From: Chondrosia reniformis
Taxonomy: Eukaryota; Porifera; Demospongiae; Chondrillida; Chondrillidae
Assembly (NCBI GenBank): GCA_947172415.1
Contig: OX359189.1
Location: forward strand, 2,502,501 to 2,566,500
Length of the DNA: 64,000 bases
Direction: 5' to 3'
Shown: in pieces, positions 1-12,172 of the stretch
How the letters are laid out: every line of letters begins with the position of its first letter
Position numbering within the stretch: the stretch's first letter is position 1
Notes under the pieces: generated by a model
The model's input: only the letters and a program-made list of their open reading frames with translations
What the model was told of the DNA's origin: nothing
The model's database searches: none
Translations under genes and position numbers: made by a program

Positions 1-220
1 TGAGATAGCGTGACCTGCCCTCACTTGTGTGATTGATCTTATATTATTTTCATTTCATATGTATTATGAGCACCTTGTGATCAATAGCTGTAAAACTTTC
101 ATAATTGCTACATATGAGCATTGCTAACATGATATAGAAAATTGTTTTGGATGCTTCAACATTTATTTAAGCGATGCCACAAGTTTTTGACTCAAATTAC
201 TAGTTCTTTTATGGTTTCAG

Positions 221-752
221 GTTCTGTTTTGTACTATTGCAGAATTACAGGCTTCACTGGTGTTCCTACATCATCCATTGCGACATTGAGCTGTGTAGTA
301 GCAGATACTAGTGGTAATTTGCAATGCAGTTGGACCATGTCTACTGGAACCTGTCCCATTAATAATATAGCTGCTATTAACTGTCGTAAGTTAATAAGTG
401 CATGTAACAAGTTACTGGAAGACATGATGGCAAACTTAATTAAAATTATTATTAATGTTCTCTGTCACATCCTACCAATTGTATAATTTAAGAACTATAA
501 TTATTTGCTACTCTCAGAATCTGCAACAACTTAATTAGTAATGTTTTCTAATATATATTATTTGCTATGATGTACTGTATATACTTATAAACACTTATAT
601 ACATGTATCTTTTTGCTTTCACAGAATTTAGTGTTGGTCAGGTTGCTGGGATTGTTATTGGAATAATCATTTTTCTTCTGTTGGCCATTGGTTTACCAAT
701 CGTCTTTGGAGTCTGGTATTACTTTAGGGCTCGTTGTCCTATTTGCAAGTAG
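221..752 (+). CDS. C-terminal part of a single-pass membrane protein (partial)
   Basis: Two exons can be joined, 221-385 and 625-752 (CAG acceptor, C|GTAAGT donor, ACAG acceptor), and the frame stays open to TAG at 750-752. The first exon is an extracellular, cysteine-containing stretch (YYCRITGF, LSCVVADTSG, LQCSWTM). The second begins FSVGQVAGIVIG, continues as a hydrophobic membrane helix of about 25 residues, and ends in a short basic cytoplasmic tail, YYFRARCPICK. The exon layout (phase-1 ectodomain exon followed by a TM exon) resembles the SRCR receptors further along the window. The 5' part lies outside the window, so the ectodomain family cannot be named. The coding nature is likely; the function is unknown. 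Confidence 0.6.
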
Positions 753-979
753 AAGAGATGTAACCATCTCACTAGTAGCAGAGATGTGACTATCTCAGTA
801 GTAGAACAGTGCTTACTTATAGTACATAAGGTGTAGTGTGTGCATAGCTTTGTACTGAGTAGTGTATTTGATTGCTTTATGATTTCAGCTGAAAAGTGTT
901 AAATGCATGCCTTGGCACTAGTATACGCAAGGTATCAATAATAGGAAAGCGATTGCACAACTGTTTCTGATTTTAAAAA

Positions 980-3900
980 ATGGCTACCGTGGAGGAGTGG
1001 CAGTTGTTTCTTGAACAACTAGCCACGAAAGATTCACGGTTGCAGAGAGCAATAGCCATTATATTTGGTGCATTAGTAGCTGATGCTTCAGGTAAGTACA
1101 TTATATAGGAATAAAGTGCATGGTAACGAACAGTTTAATCATATATACACGTATACAAATATCGTCAAATGATTTATAGAATAATATTCGAAGTACATAT
1201 ATTATACATGTCTTACAACCAAATTATTATCCATACTTCTTCTCTGTGTCTACCTATTTCTATGGCAACGGACCTTTTTTATAATTTTGAAGCTCCGTGG
1301 AATTTGTTTCCATAGGTCAGCCATTGCATTGGATATACAAGATGGATAGACTAAAGGATGTACTGAGGGGAGTTGATAAACCAGAATTTTTTGAACCATC
1401 AGCTAATCCTTTTTATCAGCTTGAAGTGGGAGCACAAAGCCCTTATGGTGATGAGATGATGGTTGTCTTGGAATCACTGGCATCATGTGATGGTAAGCTT
1501 GATGTATCCATGTATGGGTTATTTGTAAGTAGTAGGAGTACAGTTGAGGCTACGTGATGGTAAATGTTAGGGATACAGTTGAGGCTACGTGAGGTGTATT
1601 GCTTGTATTGCTCTTTTGAGGTGAGCTTTACTCCTTGATCAATTAGGTTTTAATCTGGAACACCTGAAAAAGACCTTTCTTGATAGCTATGCGCCCAATA
1701 TTAAGAGTAGTGTTGAGTACAATGTTTCAATGAAACATGACCCTTCAGTGAAGCTGCCTGTAAAGACTCCTTGGGTTAATATTCTTATCAAACACTTTGT
1801 GAAGGTTTCATTGGATCAAGTTGAAGATACAGGTAAGGGAGGGGTGAGGTGATGCAGACATTCTTACTATTCAGTGCAATTAGATTCACTTTTTATTTAA
1901 CAGGAATACTCCAGAGGTAGGTTTTCATGTACATTATGTAGCTATACATTAAAAACAGTTTGCTATGCATTAATTGTATTTGATAGTTAACTATTATAGA
2001 TAATTTTTAATTGCCATTTTCTAATCCTCAAAGTGGTCTTGTAAAACTGCCTTGAATATTGTCCCTTCTTCAGTAATCTTTTCTGCTGATCTATGTACGT
2101 ATGTGCTATATAAGACACACTCGTTATAGAGGACATCTTACACTCAATTGCATATATAATTGCTACAGTACGTATATATATATATATATGTACATAATCA
2201 CTGATGATAATCAAACCACAACTATTTAAGTATATGCTCCTATCTACAGCGGACCCACATAATGATGATCCTGATGCCATTGTGTGTGGTATTCCACTGC
2301 TGGCTCTTTGTGCTGCCCGTGGAGAGACACTGGAGGAGATACTTGTAAAGTTGAACAGTTTCTTTGGTCACTTTCAGAAGCAGAGTGTCATCTTATCCAC
2401 AGATCTCCTTGCTACAAGGTATGCAGGGCTGAAGAGAGGGGGGGGGCAGGGAGGTATTCCCACCTCCCCTAGACATTTGGGAAGTTAATATACAGCTTAA
2501 TATTATATACCATTGCCACCCTAAATTTTGAAACTTTTTATTTTGCTCCCCCCGCTCCCTGGCCCCAAGTTTGTATACACACATATACACATACACATAC
2601 TGTATGTCTTCTCTGATTTACATTCTCACTACAAGGTGAGAGGTGAAAGGTGGGAGGTGAACACCGTTTGTTGTTTGCAAAATCAATATTATCACTCTAT
2701 GATTGTCACAGAATGTTTATTTGTCTTTTTTTATAATAATTTGTTAGTCTGGCAAGCCAGACCTTGCTTTCACTCTTTGTTAAAATGAAGGAAATGTCAT
2801 TGATGTCAATCATTCTTGTACGTAATTATAGTGTAGTACAGGTACATGGGATTTTGGAAGTTTGATGTTATAAGTTGGAAATATATTTGTGGTTGGCTCA
2901 AACAACACAATTGTCTCACACAAAAGTTTTCAACAGCGAATATACATAATTCTAGGTTGACCCAGACCACAAAAATATTTCTACACAAATATTTATTGCC
3001 TGAAATTTCCCCGAATTGGGGTGTGTCCTACTGTAGTAGTTAAATCAATTATTCCATATAAGGAATGGTGCTGTTATATTGGAATTATGGATGCTGTTGT
3101 TATTCCATGAAGGCTTATCTATGAATGCATAACAACAACTAGTGGAATAGAGCTAATTGACTTGTTGAAAAATGTCACTGAAGAATTGAGAAATCCAAAT
3201 CGTCATGTTCCACTCTCTGATGATTTGCAGCTTGCAGATCACATGTCTGATGTACTAAAGGCCGACCAATCGTGGACAGCTCTTCAAGCTAGCCAACACT
3301 TTGGAATGGCATGAGGTACACTTGAAGAAACTTGACACATTATTAAAAAAGGATCAACTTGATGAGAAGAGCTTTTAGAAATTCCCCTTTCTTTGACTAC
3401 ATATGTATGCATGTACACACCGCTAACCGTAGTAAGCATTTGTTACAGCAAATTGAATATTCATGTGCTGGTCTAGCCTTGTGTAGTAGAGGTGTGTAAA
3501 GAGAAGACTCTTGTATCCTCATGCAAAGTTCTCGCCAGGTTTATTTCCATATATATAGACCTTTTACTGTAGAGTAGATGTAATATTTAGTTTTTAAATT
3601 ACTCGTGTGTGCATTTAAAGTTTTTGTCCACACACTGTTCATCCCCAAGTCCACTCTGTATCAATAGTGGTAGTTATAAATTGAGTGTACGTATACATGT
3701 TATACTTTACATATGTAAAACCTTACCAATAGCTGTACATTTTCTGTATAACACTACATATGTATGTAGAATTAAGAGCCTCAGTGTACTTATGTATGTA
3801 GAATTAAGAGCCTCAGTGTACATATGTATGTAGAATTAAGAGCCTCAGTGTACATATGTATGTAGAATTAAGAGCCTCAGTGTACTTATGTATGTAGTTA

Positions 3901-4760
3901 AACCTAATAAGTGATACTTTAGTGCCTGTGGTCGTAGGACAGGTAGTTACTCTGTTTGCTCCGTCTCTACAGGTATGCCTGCCAACTTCAAATCTGCTGT
4001 CTTTCTTCTGCTGAAGGGGATGGCTGGTTATGAAGAGACTGTTCGAATGGGAATAGCATCAGGTACTGATGTTTGTGGTGTGTCATGTATTGTAGCATCA
4101 GGTACTGATGTATAGTATGTGGTGTGTCACGTATTGTAGCATCAGGTAATCTTGTTTATAAACTGTATCATATGTACTGATGTACAGTACGTATGTGGTG
4201 TGTCATGAAAAATCTAATATATTATTTTCCTACATGCTATGCCTATTCTGTAAAAAAGCCTATAGGGGAACTAAACCTGAAGAGAGCTTTGAATGAAGAT
4301 ACAGGGGTCTTTTCTTCCTTCTTTTCCTCTCTTTCATCTTCTTCTCCACATGGTCAGACAGCTGTTTCTGGGAATTCCACCCTTCATCAGTGATCCTGGG
4401 AGTCTTTGTCGTTTTCTTTGTCTTGATCTTCTGTGAATCCTTAGCTCTCTATGCTAAATCTAGAGACCATGTATTGTAGCATCAGGTAATCTTGTACGTA
4501 TATACACTGTATCATATGTACTGATGTTTGTGGTGTGTCATGTATTGTAGCAGGTTTAACTGTTGTACTCACTAGTGCTGTGAAGTTTAGATCAAAAGCT
4601 TTTAATCTCTATAGGAGGCTGTACCTGTAGTCGAGTGATGTTTGTTGGAGCTTGTTTGGGAGGGTATTATGGGTTGAAGGCTATTCCTTACGAGTGGATT
4701 GCTAAAACCAAGAACATTCCAAGAGCTGTGGAACTTGTCCAAAAGCTTTTCCTTAAATAA
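980..4760 (+). CDS. ADP-ribosylglycohydrolase family protein, J1-crystallin type
   Basis: Seven exons fit: 980-1091, 1316-1492, 1647-1832, 2250-2418, 3113-3312, 3973-4062, 4615-4760, giving 359 codons. Family marks are GALVADASGQPLHWIY near the N terminus, NDDPDAIVCGIPLLAL in the middle and SGGCTCSRVMFVGACLGGYYGL-type sequence split over the last junction, which is the pattern of the J1-crystallin branch rather than of canonical ARH1/ARH3. Known members hydrolyse ADP-ribose linkages or serve as lens crystallins in jellyfish; which applies here is not visible. Exon 5 has no GT donor in frame: the frame reaches TGA at 3312-3314, and the phase is only restored by ending at 3312, which gives a GA-AG intron. 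Intron 6 carries tandem copies of the exon-6 donor and a dispersed repeat. The start ATG at 980 opens the frame directly before a normal CAG|GTAAGT donor. Confidence 0.82.
3760..3898 (+). repeat. 32-bp tandem repeat, four copies, in intron 5
   Basis: About four copies of a unit containing TATGTATGTAGAATTAAGAG followed by CCTCAGTGTACA/T. Copies are nearly identical, so the array is young. It lies within intron 5 of the ADP-ribosylglycohydrolase gene. Confidence 0.9.
4045..4170 (+). repeat. Tandem copies of an exon end plus splice donor
   Basis: The exon-6 end AGCATCAG|GTACTGATG is repeated about 40 bp downstream, and again as AGCATCAGGTAATCTTG; another copy sits at about 4475-4500. Each is preceded by TGTGTCAYGTATTGT. 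Several potential donors of similar strength therefore follow each other. Confidence 0.8.
4206..4441 (+). repeat. Dispersed repeat family A, near full length
   Basis: Runs from AAAAATCTAATA through CCTACATGCTATGCCTATTC, a pyrimidine-rich middle and GGGAATTCCACCCTTCATCA to TTCTGTGAATCCTTAG. The same 235-240 bp sequence recurs at 8882, 17162, 23776 and (reversed) 56980. No coding capacity; no clear terminal inverted repeats were seen. Probably a non-autonomous element. Confidence 0.85.
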
Positions 4761-4989
4761 TTTTTGACTTCTTGACAGATGATTTCTTTTGCAGTACTTT
4801 AAGGGTAGTATGATGTTAACAGAGTAAATCATTTTAAAGTGATCTCTGTGAACTGATATATCAAACTCTCAAAGCCTGAAAATATCCCCTGTCAGTAACA
4901 TTAATTATGTTGTATGCATTTGTAGTTGACTTCTTTATTATGATGATCTTACATCTACATGTACATATACGTACGCCTAGTAATATTAT

Positions 4990-5140
4990 TCAGTCACTGA
5001 AGAAGACCCTCAGGGTCGAAACGACTGACCAGAAGATTTACCAAGACAAACTGCGTTTTTAGACGCTCAAGAGTTAAAAGATGTACCATCTTAAAGATAA
5101 GTTTAACGCAGTTAGAAGAAATCCTTATTCATTAGTATTA
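4990..5140 (+). repeat. Dispersed repeat family C with hammerhead-like core
   Basis: Begins CAGTCACTGAAGAAGACCCT, with a GACCC-TCA-GGGTC hairpin followed by GAAAC, then CAAACTGCG, TTTTTAGACGCTC, and ends GTTAGAAGAAATCCTTATT. Related copies are at 7645-7845, 21115-21210, 28140-28215, 30500-30612 and 41262-41345. It lies in the roughly 750-bp gap between the ADP-ribosylglycohydrolase and FN3 genes; the rest of that gap is AT-rich with nothing recognisable. Confidence 0.75.
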
Positions 5141-5511
5141 TTATTGTCAGCTCATTCAGATAAAGTGAATCATCACTGATTATAGTGAATGGTAACTAAT
5201 CACTTCCTTGCAGTTAGTATATGAGGGAAAACACTGTGAGTATTGTCATGGTGATTGAAGCAGTCCTATAGTCTTGATTCCTTCAATTGCTTCTTTTGTA
5301 TTTTTCCTACTAACATGATGATTGAGAATGATTATAATTACTTCATTATCACTTGAATTATTCATGTAAACAATGTACCCACTAACAGAACTTAATACAT
5401 TGACTGAAAAAAAAATGTCCATGCATGTAAGTTTTGAAATGAACTAGGAGTATATAGAGATGATTAAATCATTGAGTCTCTGATTGCATGAAGAGTAGAA
5501 GGATGAACGTA

Positions 5512-8500
5512 TCAAAATGTATGAAAAGAAGTGGAGACAATCGCTGCCAAAGTACCACATAGTAGTGCCAATATAACACTTGGAAATATCCCTGCAAGAG
5601 AGAGGATAGAGAATATTTATCATAAGCATATACTATTTACTATATGTATACATCACATGTACATTAATATGCATGGAAAGAGATGTATATAAAAGTGGAC
5701 ATATGTATGTATGTATGTATATATATATACTAGCTATCACAATAGGTGTTATGTGTTCCCATACCAAAGCCACTGCCTGGACTAGCTAAAGAGAGAAAAG
5801 AAAAGAAATTTACGAGCTTACACAATCTGTAGTAGTTACATTGTTAAATTCCTATTAACTGTCTTAATGAATGTAAATTGGCTAATTACAGTATATAATG
5901 CCTACACCGTAACAACAATTTAGGAATCACGCCACAGATAAATAACTTTTCATATATGCTACTTGATATTTATGAAGACTCATTGGCATTGCTGTACGTT
6001 GTTCAATATGTCAGTATATGGGCAGGTAACAACACAATCTGATACAAACCCTTAAAATCTTTAATAGCAGCTATTCAGAATTTGCAGCTGTTTCTTGTAC
6101 AAGTGTATACAGTTTTATATTGAAAGGGTACAACCTTAACTCTTACTGTAAAGCATATATAAACACTAAATACTGCTCATGCATGGGACCACTTGCTCAA
6201 GAACTTACTAAGATTATAATCATTGCTGAAAGCAGAAGTCTCTCCAGATATACTTGTGATAGTGACAAAGTACCGCAGTCTGTCACCAGACACCGGTTGC
6301 CCATATCGACCCATGATGGCTATCTTATTAATTTCCATCAGATCAAGCTGGTTTGTCTCAATGTCAACCATCTGACCAGTATTTAAGTCTTCAACTTTCA
6401 CCTATATACGTATGAGTTCAAAAACAAGATGCTTGTATATACAGTACACATACGTATAGTATCAAGTTTTTGAGCTTATCAATACTTATAATAATATAGG
6501 TACGTATATCTAACAATATGTACAATAATTGTACTGAGAATAAAGAAATATTATACTCACTGAAATATTGGCAACTTGTGGATCAAGAATATTAGGGAAT
6601 CTATCACCGCTACATGACCATGACAGTATGAGGCTGGTAAGATTTACACCAGGTGTGAACATCAGGTTTCCGCATCCTACGTGGATGCATATACGTATAT
6701 GCCATAAGTTTGCAAAAATACAAATTGTATATGTATACATAATGTGAATAGCTTTTGCATCATTGGTTAGCTGTAAGCTCAAGGATTACTGGAATTCCCA
6801 GAAACAGCTACATATTCTAACCCAGAGAACCTGAAGGTACGTACATATAGAGACTGGAGTGGTTCTGAACGTTCTCTAAATTCTTCAGTTAATTGTTTAT
6901 ATACATTTGTGGTTAGATTTTTTATATATTACATGTACAAAATACTAGTCAATACTGCTAGCTGAAAAGTAAATCTTTGAGAAACAGACACACTACTAGT
7001 GCAACCACAGTGGTATAGCAGTCACAGCCTTATGTACTTCTCACCCAATACATACCATATCATCCACATTACTATGCGGAATGAAAGGAATACGAGGGTA
7101 CATGACATGAGAAAGAAAGAAAGTCTAACTGTATATGCTAAGTCACACGTATATAGGAAATTGTATTTTAGTCTATTTCCGTGGACATGTCAAACATACC
7201 CAGAAAATGGGAATGTAGAATGTTCATTGAATGATTGCAACAAATACAATATAAACAATATTGTCAATTAAGAAATTATACATGAGATACACAGATATAT
7301 AGGTAGGTGGGCAGGTTCATACACATACCTACTGATAGAGTTGTAAAACTACTATTAACCAGTGTACTTGCATCCCCATTAGAAGTCGTTTGGATACTGG
7401 CAGTGTAGTCAGCAGAGAAGCCCAGATACATGAGTGTGAAAGACGTCTTATTTCCCAAGATATTAAATGATCCCTTAGCAGCAGTGGTTGCTGGTCCATC
7501 TAAAGTGATTTTAAACCCAATATCTGAAGCATTTTCATTCTAAAATAGAAAGGAAGTAATTTATCAATTTATATACCAGTTAATATACAAACTGCTGATC
7601 TATACATATACATATACGTATACGTACCTTTAAACTAGATTATTATTTAGAATATTTTTGAAAGGATCCTTTTTTGACTTTTAGAGTGTCTAAAGACGCA
7701 GTTTGTTGTCTCTCTTGATTGTCAGATGTTTCAACTCCAAGGGTCTTCTTTAGTGACTATGTCTGTAGACACTCTAAAAGTTGAAAGATGATCCTTTCAA
7801 AAGATAAGTTCTACACAGTTAGAAGAAATCCTTATTCGGAATATTATCCAAATTCAGCATAATACCTAGTCTCAAACACTAACATATGACTAGGCAGATG
7901 TCTTTAAGTTAAACTGATAACCACAACTTCAGTCAGATCATTATCCATGCATATGCTGTGCTATAGGAAATCAGTGCAATTATTTTTATAATGTAATTCA
8001 TGTTATTCAGAAAATGTCGGAGAAGGAGAAGGTGGAGAGCAGGAAGGTAGGCTGGCGGAGGAAGTAATGACTGGAGAAGGAGTGGGAAGAAGATCTAAGA
8101 TGGTGGTCTATAACTAGACCATCTGAACTTGGTAGATTTACGCATGTGTAGTTTAACGGACGACCCTTGCTACAGGGAATTTTTGCTGATGTCCAATTGA
8201 GTATTGATTGATTGAATTCATATCAGATCAGGGTCACGACTATAATAGTTTATATATGTATATAAACTACACACTAGAACTAAAAATAGGAATATTATAC
8301 ATATAAAATCTGTGGGTAGGAACGAAATTAATAAACAGTGCTATTAATTAGATGCATCATATTCCACATGCATAAAGGGATATATATCATGTCACCTCCG
8401 GTGGTTTCCAGGTCAGTACAGCCCTTTCATGGGTAATATTCTCCACTTGGACCATAGTTGGTGGATCTACGTATATAATATATATGATTAGTATTATTTA

Positions 8501-9764
8501 TTTTAGCCTTACATATATAATTTTTAAAATTAATTAAGTATACAATACTTCACAAGCGTATATGTAAGTAATACCTTATAGGCATGTACTGATGAAAGGT
8601 GAAATCTTTAGATTATGAAAGATTAGTCTTACACAAAACATCTAAATGGATTATTATTTTCAATAGGCTAATTAAGTCTGTTGAATAATTTTCATTCTCA
8701 GAAAAAAAGTTTTCTCCTTTGCGTCCCTTTCAATTAAGATGCCTAGATGGTCACGGCTTACCATAGTATACTGTATACTGATTACACCCTTACAATTATT
8801 TAGATGAATGGATGGATTGTTAGCCTTCCAAAGGAACTAATATTGCGTAGCCCCAAACTGCTATCTACCCTCCATATTTTCAGGAAAATCTAATACACCA
8901 TTTTCCTACATGCTATATGCCTATTCTGTAAAAAAGCCTATAGGGGAAGTAAACCTAAAGAGAGCTTTGGATGAAGATACAGGAGTCTTTTCCTTTCTTT
9001 CATCTTTTTCTCCTCCTTTCATCTTCTTCTCTACTGGGTCAGACAGCCGTTTCTGGGAATTCCACCCTTCATCAGTGATCCTGGGAGTCTTTGTCTTTTT
9101 CTTGATCTTCTGTGAATCCTTGGAATCATGGTGTCTTGGCAAACTATAAGGGGTTATCTTATACCCAGCTAGTCTCACATAGCCAGACCACTACCAAGAC
9201 TCCATATTTATTCAAGAAACTAATACTTGTATCTGGTGGTTTGGGATACACCATCAGGTCTAGGGATATTGAATGTCAATTTACCTGGGGATAGTATTTT
9301 ACAAAATCAAAATGGAATCATAAATTAAACATCCTCCCACATCCTCAAAATTATCATGAAACTAGTGGATCCACTATGAGGATTTAATTATTAAGTTTAT
9401 AACTATTACAATCAAAATGATATACTTCTACTTGAAATCATTATGTTTTCGCAACAATGCATGCAACTGGCACCATAACCCACAAAATACATACTTCCTT
9501 GAAAACATTTCCGAATTGTACGTAGACAAAGACAACATGTGTTTATCTAGTACAAAACTAGGAACCGCCAAAGCTGCAACTTACTAGGCTGTCCGAATAC
9601 AACTTGGAAACTTACAAAAAGTATACAGAAACCTACAGGAAATGAAAGCATATATTGTATCTAGACTAAGTGCGATGGATTAGAATTCGAACACTAACAT
9701 AGAGCAATAAGATTTGGTAGAAGTAACTAGTAAAGAACTTACCGTATCCTACGACACTCGCCAT
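5512..9764 (-). CDS. FN3-domain protein with C-terminal membrane anchor
   Basis: Seven exons join in phase: 9764-9743, 8466-8396, 7539-7329, 6676-6561, 6401-6209, 5785-5765 and 5591-5512, giving 237 residues. The first fibronectin type III unit runs from DPPTMVQVENITHERAVLTW to YTASIQTTSNGD. A second FN3-like unit has LTSLILSWSCSG and ends LRYFVTITSISGETSAFS. A 21-nt microexon encodes SPGSGFG, followed by the hydrophobic IFPSVILALLCGTLAAIV and stop a few residues later, so the tail is almost absent. The inferred N terminus MASVVGYD is not a signal peptide, so either the protein is tail-anchored or a signal-bearing first exon was missed. It resembles the FN3 cell-surface proteins common in sponges; ligand unknown. 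Confidence 0.65.
7645..7845. repeat. Family C foldback composite
   Basis: Contains GAAAGGATCC and GACTTTTAGAGTGTCT on the left, answered on the right by AGACACTCTAAAAGTTGAAA and GATCCTTTC. The hammerhead-like core (reverse strand) lies between the arms. It ends with the family tail AGTTAGAAGAAATCCTTATT. Located in intron 2 of the FN3 gene. Confidence 0.7.
8882..9121 (+). repeat. Dispersed repeat family A, near full length
   Basis: Same order of blocks as the copy at 4206: CCTACATGCTATATGCC, GCCTATAGGGGAAGTAAACC, the pyrimidine-rich middle, GGGAATTCCACCCTTCATCA, TTCTGTGAATCCTTGG. In intron 1 of the FN3 gene, so opposite to the direction of transcription. Confidence 0.85.
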
Positions 9765-10096
9765 GTCTCCCAAGCAGTGCTGTTTAGGTCGAACGATATA
9801 CACTAACTAACATGACCATAAAAGGCACGTGTAGATAGAATGAGCTCATAGCGTCGCCCCTGCTCCGGAAGAGAGCAGACGGACGGAGCGCATGACACAT
9901 TGCTTTGATCAGTTACTTTTTATACAATACATAGAATTCCTCATATGCCAGCACACATTTTCAAAATAATTAGGTATTAGCTGGAATTCCTTCAAACTTC
10001 CCTACAGCCAAGTGCAATCAAGATGTTCACATTGCCTTGGTATATCAAGATAGACCTTATTTCCTGTGCTAACCTCGGCTTCCAGTAAAATCAATA

Positions 10097-10254
10097 ATGT
10101 CGGCAGATTCATCTTCCATCGTGTATGTGCGGAGACCATCTACAGTTACGATCTCACAGCCTATTCATTTCCGGCGAATAGAGCTGCCATTATTAGCTAT
10201 AAGCATAGGCGTTTCTGTTATGTCATGTTTTCTTCGAATTTCGAACGAAACTAG
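10097..10254 (+). CDS. Possible small ORF or orphan first exon
   Basis: ATG at 10097 opens 53 codons (MSADSSSIVYVRRPSTVTIS at the start, LPLLAISIGVSVMSCFL near the end) and then TAG|GTAAAA, which could be a donor or simply read on to TAA. It lies 333 bp from, and divergent to, the FN3 gene start, in CpG-richer DNA than its surroundings. No downstream exon was found before the dioxygenase block. It may be the first exon of a gene lost or interrupted by the duplication. Product unknown. Confidence 0.25.
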
Positions 10255-10510
10255 GTAAAATCGACGCATTCACGATGCTATCTCGACGTTTCGCCCGAAA
10301 AGAGCTTCTAGACTTAAAGATTTTCTACGCAGGAATTGAAACTACACGTGTTTGTGCAACTCATGATCCGCCATTTTTAATGAAATTCCGTATTCCGTAT
10401 TTCATTCCGGTTTCCGCGTTTTACTGCAGGCCCTTTTACGAATAGTCACGGGGAATCACGCATGAACACTTCCGCATTCTGATATTTATATTGGCAATGC
10501 AAATACTATA

Positions 10511-11518
10511 CTAATCTGTGTCTTTCTTGATGAAGGCAGCCACTAACATTCCATAATATGTGGGTGCAAGCCGGCACAGAAGGTGTGAATCATACGTAGC
10601 TCTCCCCTCAACCTCAGCTGACAGTATGCCATGCAGGATGCAAAGCCCATAGATACCACATGAGTATTTTTCCATGTTAGTAGGTTTCTGTAGCCACTGC
10701 TCAGCAACTCTATATGTAGTTTTATCCCACATGGCTGAGCGCTTCTCTGTAGTCTTAGATGGTTGGGTTAAATCACCTAAACCAAGTGGAGTGCATTGTA
10801 CCCAGTGCTCAATACTCAAATCAAAGGTGAGCGCCGTTGCAGATGTGGGGAAAACCCATCTTGGATCTGGGAGGTACAAGGAGAGTTTGCAGTCTGTCTC
10901 ATGGTTATGGGAAAGATCACCAGTGGCAATATAAAGCACACGCTTTTGCAAGCTATTTAGAAATCGTGCAATGGACTTTCCAAATTTGATAAGTTCGGAT
11001 AAAGGCTCTTTGTCTGTCCGCCGTTCAGAGTTACTGAAAATAACTACCTTCAAGCCAGCACTGGTGAGATCCCGAAAGAACCACAGAGGAACGACCTCGC
11101 TCCATCGAAGCGGTGCTTCGTATTCAGTATGAAACGCCGTGATTCCATTAGCCGGGATGTTGTCTCTCTGCAAATGTTCAATAAATGCTCTCGCCAGATC
11201 CGAGTCCAAAGTAACATTGACATCGTACTCCTTCCACTGCCCCATCCATTCCGCGTTTCCTTTAGCTCTGGAATTTAAGTAAATGGCAAAACTGTTCCTT
11301 AAGTACATTCCGTGCGGCGTGTTGAGGAAGATGACCTCTGGTCTCGTTGCTTTGGCCATTTCGGCTGCCTCGCGAAATGCTCTGAATAACGTCCGGCAGT
11401 CCTTCTTTAGCGTATTCGGCAGAGCCTTTATGCGATCGGCTGTTGCTGTTAATTCCTCTCCTCCGTCGAAAACCATGGACCCGTGAGGGAGAGCCAAGCT
11501 ACTGACAATCGGCATCAT
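10511..11518 (-). CDS. LigB-type (class III) extradiol dioxygenase-like protein, copy 1
   Basis: Intronless 335-codon gene. Motifs of the class III extradiol ring-cleavage dioxygenase fold are present: LPHG with His12, LNTPHG with His69, a SEVVPLWFF segment near 141-148 matching the conserved xxVPL strand, and GDLSH with His204; the C terminus has APTYYGMLVAAF. His12 and His69 are the expected iron ligands. Family members open catechol-type rings or form DOPA-derived pigments; the substrate here is unknown. The second start, at 11515, matches the only start available in copy 2 and is probably the real one. A TATA-like GTATATAGG lies about 50 bp upstream and CCAAT about 30 bp upstream. Lack of introns among intron-rich neighbours suggests horizontal transfer or retroposition. 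Confidence 0.85.
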   Translation of the reverse strand: MMPIVSSLALPHGSMVFDGGEELTATADRIKALPNTLKKDCRTLFRAFREAAEMAKATRPEVIFLNTPHGMYLRNSFAIYLNSRAKGNAEWMGQWKEYDVNVTLDSDLARAFIEHLQRDNIPANGITAFHTEYEAPLRWSEVVPLWFFRDLTSAGLKVVIFSNSERRTDKEPLSELIKFGKSIARFLNSLQKRVLYIATGDLSHNHETDCKLSLYLPDPRWVFPTSATALTFDLSIEHWVQCTPLGLGDLTQPSKTTEKRSAMWDKTTYRVAEQWLQKPTNMEKYSCGIYGLCILHGILSAEVEGRATYDSHLLCRLAPTYYGMLVAAFIKKDTD

Positions 11519-11540
11519 GAGGGTCGGATCTAGGATTTTT

Positions 11541-11575
11541 CCAATTGGGATTCACTCGCGATCGCCTATATACTC
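11541..11575 (-). promoter_or_regulatory. TATA and CCAAT motifs of dioxygenase copy 1
   Basis: On the minus strand GAGTATATAGG is followed by a CCAATTGG palindrome, 25-60 bp before the start codon. Both are kept in copy 2 (14799-14836), though nearby bases differ, which suggests that they matter. Confidence 0.5.
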
Positions 11576-12171
11576 GCCATTAAATTTGATTTTTATACCG
11601 TAAAGCTACAATTGTACGCGCGCAGAAATTTATGCAATTTTGGAAAATTTGCATGGCCTCTAACAAATTTATGTGCTTTTTATTTATGCATGTTTTTTGT
11701 CTATCAAGATTAAGCAACATATTTTATTAATGCGCGCCATAAACAGATCAAGAGAGAGTGGGTTGTTCATATCTCAATATTGAGTATGTGGCTCAGGGTA
11801 GCAGTCTATCACCTGTATCCTGGCTGTGGATGTCCCAGATTATGTAATTACTGACAACAAATCAATACACATGCAATGCTTTAAGAGAAACCTTACAATG
11901 GGTGTTTCCACTTTGGTGACTTCCACATAAGGTTCTTTATTTCTTATATATATATTATAGGTTTCTGTAAGAATTCACAGACACGGAAATGAGTCTTATT
12001 TATTATAGTTCACCTGCTACAACTATGTTCTCATGTTCTGTGTGGGTCAATTGCCATTAAGCAATAGGACAAGTGCTTTGTGAGGTAGGAACAAGCTATT
12101 GGCAGCTGCTAGGGAGATTATGTCATGGTAGCTGTATATACTATGCATGTAGAAAAAATGGTGTATAATTG

Positions 12172-12172
<1 letters not shown>

